Source: VRUE01 sp035266685
Lineage (GTDB): Bacteria > Actinomycetota > Thermoleophilia > Solirubrobacterales > 70-9
Assembly (NCBI GenBank): GCA_035266685.1
Contig: DATFMX010000027.1
Span: 1-8,468, forward strand
Direction: 5' to 3'
Length of the DNA stretch: 8,468 nt
The position numbers and the translations under genes are program-made. Within the stretch, counting starts at the first letter, position 1, and each line of letters begins with the position of its first letter. Below are positions 6,628 through 8,468 of this stretch, piece by piece. Under the pieces are notes generated by a model that ran no database searches, was not told the origin of the DNA, and was given only the letters and a program-made list of their open reading frames with translations.

Positions 6628-6839
6628 CCACGCAGTTGCCGATGGCCTGCACGCTCGGAACGGGGGACCTGGAGCAACGATTCGCCGAGATCGCCGCGCT
6701 CGACTCCGAGCGCCTGATCTCCCGTGAGCCCGACAACGATCGCGGAGAGCTGCTGCTCTCGATAGCCGCACCGCCCGATGGGGAAGCGTTCGCCGCCGGG
6801 TTGGCCGAGGCGTTTGGCGCAGCCGAAAAGCAAGGCTGA
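6624..6839 (+). CDS. Short protein, apparently a reduced member of a cysteine-motif family
   Basis: A 71-residue protein. Its ATG overlaps the fxsA stop (ATGA) and is preceded directly by a strong purine run (GGAGGAAGGAGG), so it is very likely translated. The first part (MACTLGTGDLEQRFAEIAAL, then ERLISRE) resembles small actinobacterial proteins of about 100 residues, found for example beside metal-response genes. As I recall them, those proteins continue into a region with a Glu-Cys-Cys motif and end in a strand followed by 'APPGAE..LA.L'. Here the N-terminal part runs straight into LLLSIAAPPDGEAFAAGLAEAF, so about 30 residues, including the Cys pair, appear to be missing in frame. The only cysteine left is C9. 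Function is unknown. Family assignment rests on memory of the pattern. Confidence 0.65.
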   Translation: MTTQLPMACTLGTGDLEQRFAEIAALDSERLISREPDNDRGELLLSIAAPPDGEAFAAGLAEAFGAAEKQG

Positions 6840-6841
6840 TC

Positions 6842-6904
6842 TTGGACGAACCGATACGCCTGGTCCCTTATGACCCATCGTGGCCGGAGCGCTTCGAGCG
6901 AGAG
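6842..6904 (+). pseudogene. GrpB/UPF0157 family remnant (N-terminal stump)
   Basis: From a TTG at 6842, three bases after the previous stop, the frame encodes DEPIRLVPYDPSWPERFERE, the typical start of GrpB/UPF0157 proteins (usually about 170-190 residues). After roughly 21 codons the similarity stops. The frame continues to a stop at 7045 with Arg/Pro/Gly-rich sequence showing none of the expected downstream motifs (for example HVGSTAVPGLxAK), and I find no continuation in other frames. This is a truncated gene whose break point, at about 6900-6910, probably marks the left edge of the inserted cassette that follows. Confidence 0.65.
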
Positions 6905-6959
6905 CCCCAGGATCGACCTATCGCGGGCAATGGTCGCGGAGCGTCGCCGACGTGTCTTT

Positions 6960-6965
6960 TACCGT
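6960..6965 (+). promoter_or_regulatory. Candidate -10 box of the RelA/SpoT-like gene, leaderless
   Basis: TACCGT fits TANNNT and ends six bases before the GTG at 6972, the same spacing as at 2009-2014. There is no Shine-Dalgarno sequence before this GTG, so leaderless translation is the simplest reading. The surrounding TTTTACCG is locally AT-rich compared with the genes to the left. Confidence 0.4.
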
Positions 6966-6971
6966 TGACGA

Positions 6972-7694
6972 GTGCCGTACAGCAAGAGCAGAGTCGACCG
7001 GGCTGGGCAGACACTCGCCGAGCACCTTCGCCTGGTCGTCGATAAGAAGAAGACCGTCGAGCGCTCCCCAGCGGTCCTCGAAGCGGTCGAGATCATCGAC
7101 TGGTGGCGCGAAGAGCACGCGAGGCCGCTCTCGCGAGTCGCCACAAACTTGCGCCACTACGCGGGCCAACACGAAGCCCCGAAGGTCACCCAGCGCTTGA
7201 AGAAATTCCCGACGATCATCGACAAGCTCTTGCGCGAGCCGACGATGAAGCTATCTCGCATGGCGGATATCGGCGGAGTCCGCGCCGTGCTACCTGACCA
7301 GGCCGCCGTCAACAGCGTCGCCCGTCAGTTGCGGAGGAACTGGACCATCGTCCAATTTCGGGATTACGTCGCCGAGCCGAAGTCCGACGGATACAGGGCA
7401 CTTCATCTCATCAACCGCAATTACGGTCGCCGGATCGAGGTGCAGCTTCGCACCCGCCTTCAAGACGCCTGGGCCAACTCCGTGGAGGCCGACGCTCGTC
7501 GCGTCGCACCTGGTCTCAAGTTCGGCGCCGGTCCCCAGGCGCTTCGCGACTTCTACGTCGCCCTGGGAGAACTCCTCGCCATCGCAGATCAAGGTCTTCC
7601 GGCAGACCCCGCGCCTTACAGGCGGCTCATGGAGTTACGAGGGCGAGTCGATACCCTTCGACGTAGAGCAGATCGACGCAAGGTAAGGCAATGA
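6972..7694 (+). CDS. Stand-alone RelA/SpoT synthetase-domain protein (possible toxSAS)
   Basis: A 240-residue protein from a GTG (6972), which I chose because the protein then begins PYSKSRVDRAG, a natural start, and has a -10 box at leaderless distance. It has only the nucleotidyl/pyrophosphate-transferase domain: RLKKFPTIIDKLLR (75-88), the metal-binding D99 in DIGGVR (99-104), DYVAEPKSDGYRALH (131-145; Y141 at the guanine-stacking position, H145), and EVQLRT (156-161) with catalytic E156. W167 follows. There is no HD hydrolase and no TGS or ACT domain, so it cannot remove what it makes. Small alarmone synthetases make (p)ppGpp; the toxic relatives (toxSAS) make ppApp or pyrophosphorylate tRNA and need an antitoxin. 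A tightly coupled acidic partner favours the toxSAS reading, which is inference. The protein has a basic C-terminus (RRRADRRKVRQ). Codons such as TTG, CTA, AAA, GAT and TCT are commoner here than in the genes to the left, a sign of transfer. Confidence 0.88.
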   Translation: MPYSKSRVDRAGQTLAEHLRLVVDKKKTVERSPAVLEAVEIIDWWREEHARPLSRVATNLRHYAGQHEAPKVTQRLKKFPTIIDKLLREPTMKLSRMADIGGVRAVLPDQAAVNSVARQLRRNWTIVQFRDYVAEPKSDGYRALHLINRNYGRRIEVQLRTRLQDAWANSVEADARRVAPGLKFGAGPQALRDFYVALGELLAIADQGLPADPAPYRRLMELRGRVDTLRRRADRRKVRQ

Positions 7695-7942
7695 ACCCCG
7701 ATGAAATCAAGCATTTCCTGGTCAGCTACGACCTAGATACCGGCAAGACGGAGGTTGAGTCCTTCGGCACCGACTACGACGTTGCCCAAGCGGCATACGC
7801 CGAGGCGGAGCAGGCAAATGCCGAGGACGAAAAGCTAGACATCGTTCTCTTGAGCGCCGACTCGCTGGAGACGATCAAGCTGACTCATTCGAGCTACTTC
7901 AGCGGCGGCACCCACCGCCTTGAGGAACTGCTCCCCGGTTGA
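7691..7942 (+). CDS. Small acidic partner of the RelA/SpoT-like protein (candidate antitoxin)
   Basis: An 83-residue protein whose ATG overlaps the TGA of the RelA/SpoT-like gene (ATGA), implying translational coupling and roughly fixed stoichiometry. It is strongly acidic (about 18 Asp/Glu against five Lys/Arg), which complements its basic partner. The visible layout is a strand, HFLVSYDLDTGK (8-19); a helix rich in Ala/Glu, YDVAQAAYAEAEQANAEDEK (29-48); a strand, DIVLLSAD (49-56); and LETIKLTHSSYF (59-70). This gives an alpha/beta pattern with no DNA-binding helix-turn-helix and no membrane segment. I do not recognise a named family. Direct binding to the synthetase domain would be the usual way such partners neutralise toxSAS enzymes; this is inferred from position and charge. 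Codon use matches its partner, so both probably arrived together. Confidence 0.8.
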   Translation: MNPDEIKHFLVSYDLDTGKTEVESFGTDYDVAQAAYAEAEQANAEDEKLDIVLLSADSLETIKLTHSSYFSGGTHRLEELLPG

Positions 7943-7947
7943 CCGGC

Positions 7948-8010
7948 AGCTCACGCTCCCGTACAGCCTCGGCCGCGTAGCGGATCGCCTGGGCTGACGA
8001 AGGGAGAGCT
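7948..8010. terminator. Nested inverted repeat between convergent genes
   Basis: Four short arms are arranged symmetrically around the trinucleotide GTA (7977-7979): AGCT (7948-7951) with AGCT (8007-8010), CTCCC (7956-7960) with GGGAG (8002-8006), CAGCC (7964-7968) with GGCTG (7992-7996), and CCGC (7973-7976) with GCGG (7980-7983). Together they can fold into one long interrupted hairpin on either strand. It lies between the end of the acidic-partner gene and the end of the minus-strand gene, where a two-way terminator is needed. There is no U-tract, and GC-rich DNA makes short matches cheap. Confidence 0.3.
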
Positions 8011-8468
8011 CAGAACGGGTGGCCGGGATTGAGCACAGCGCGGATCAGGCTTGCCCGGGTGGCCGGTCCCGTCAGCCGAACGCCTGAGCGGCCGGGGAAA
8101 TCGACGCGGAGGTCGCCGCGCCACCTGGGCCTCCCACCCGGAGGCCGGCGATAGGTCGCGGTTCCCGCGAATGGCCGGGGCGGGCGGACGCGCGCCCTGC
8201 CCGATGGAACGTCGAACTCGAACGCGCGCGGAGCAGCCGTCGCCGCGACCCAACGGTCGATTTTGAGATCGCCTCGGCGTTCCCTAACCGAGGCGGCGAA
8301 CCGCACCGGCCGGCTTGGACTGTTCGCCATCGCGCTGAACCCGAAGCCGCTCGCGCCCCGGTGCCTGACAGTGAGCCGGGCACCCGGAGAGTGGCCGCCG
8401 ATGCCTTCCGATCCCGTGGAAGGGCAGATGAGGCTGAGCAACCCCTTCGCTTCCCCGCGTGCGGAGGT
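8010..8468 (-). CDS. C-terminal part of a beta-rich protein, 5' end beyond window
   Basis: An open frame of 152 codons enters from the right edge with no stop upstream and ends at TGA (8012-8010), so the N-terminus is outside the window. A TTG at 8441 is possible but has no good start context. The visible part alternates short strands and turns: VRFAASVRERRGDLKIDRWV, then FEFD, RVRPPRPFAGTATYRR, and WRGDLRVDFPGRSGVRLTGPATRASLIRA. This pattern of F-x-G-x-A-x-Y/F-R-R, W-x-G-D-L-x-V-x-F-P-G and L-x-G-P is one I associate with C-terminal beta domains of uncharacterised, probably exported proteins of Solirubrobacterales. The single cysteine (in LICPSTG) is near the visible start. Function is unknown. 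It converges on the RelA/SpoT-like cassette, 67 bases away. Confidence 0.7.
   Translation of the reverse strand, partial: TSARGEAKGLLSLICPSTGSEGIGGHSPGARLTVRHRGASGFGFSAMANSPSRPVRFAASVRERRGDLKIDRWVAATAAPRAFEFDVPSGRARVRPPRPFAGTATYRRPPGGRPRWRGDLRVDFPGRSGVRLTGPATRASLIRAVLNPGHPF

Noticed and set aside
5104..6771. Minus-strand open frame of 555 codons
   Set aside because: Compositional shadow antisense to the WS/DGAT end, the DMT transporter and fxsA; its product is mostly Arg, Asp, Glu and Gln.
6904..7992. Possible inverted match between CCCAGGATCG near the cassette's left edge and GGATCGCCTGGG near its right edge
   Set aside because: Only six to eight bases agree once gaps are allowed, which is expected by chance in this composition; not evidence of transposon ends.
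7943..8009. Short minus-strand reading after the TGA at 8010 (AQAIRYAAEAVRERELPVN) that looks protein-like
   Set aside because: It follows the stop in the same frame, has no start, and is too short. It might be read-through coding lost to a recent stop, but one short stretch is not enough to claim this.

Overview
The window is a very GC-rich bacterial chromosomal segment. Gene-family content (WS/DGAT acyltransferase, NIPA/EamA-like transporter, FxsA, a cupredoxin operon) and three start sites that fit leaderless transcription suggest an Actinomycetota genome, most like the Thermoleophilia/Solirubrobacterales. That placement is inferred from gene style and was not tested by a search. No rRNA, tRNA, CRISPR array, insertion sequence or replication origin is visible.

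Region 1 (1-1996, minus strand) is a three-gene operon: a small membrane-anchored protein with a GRYPG motif, an anchored cupredoxin-like protein, and a large polytopic membrane protein that runs off the left edge. The last two overlap by four bases (GTGA). Region 2 (2021-2830, plus) is a divergent thioredoxin-fold protein in which the CxxC motif has been lost, with a C-terminal beta domain like that of DipZ. It converges on ispH (2827-3795, minus), and the two stop codons are the two strands of a single CTAG. Region 3 (3795-3831) is a tiny bidirectional promoter with a symmetric CTAGCCTAG core, between ispH and a WS/DGAT acyltransferase.

Region 4 (3831-6839, plus) is a tight run of genes: WS/DGAT, a DMT/NIPA-like transporter, fxsA, and a 71-residue protein that looks like a shortened member of a cysteine-motif family. 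Region 5 (6842-7942, plus) begins with a short stump of a GrpB/UPF0157 gene. It is followed by a cassette that is visibly less GC-rich in codon choice: a stand-alone RelA/SpoT synthetase-domain protein overlapping by ATGA a very acidic 83-residue partner. This has the layout of a small-alarmone-synthetase toxin-antitoxin pair and is the most interesting element of the window. Region 6 (7943-8468) has a nested inverted repeat, then the 3' part of a minus-strand gene that enters from the right edge.

Functionally the left half is housekeeping and envelope: isoprenoid synthesis by IspH, neutral-lipid synthesis by WS/DGAT, membrane proteins and a probable metal or redox operon. The right end looks like an accessory insertion site, with a decayed gene, a probable toxin-antitoxin pair and lower-GC codons.
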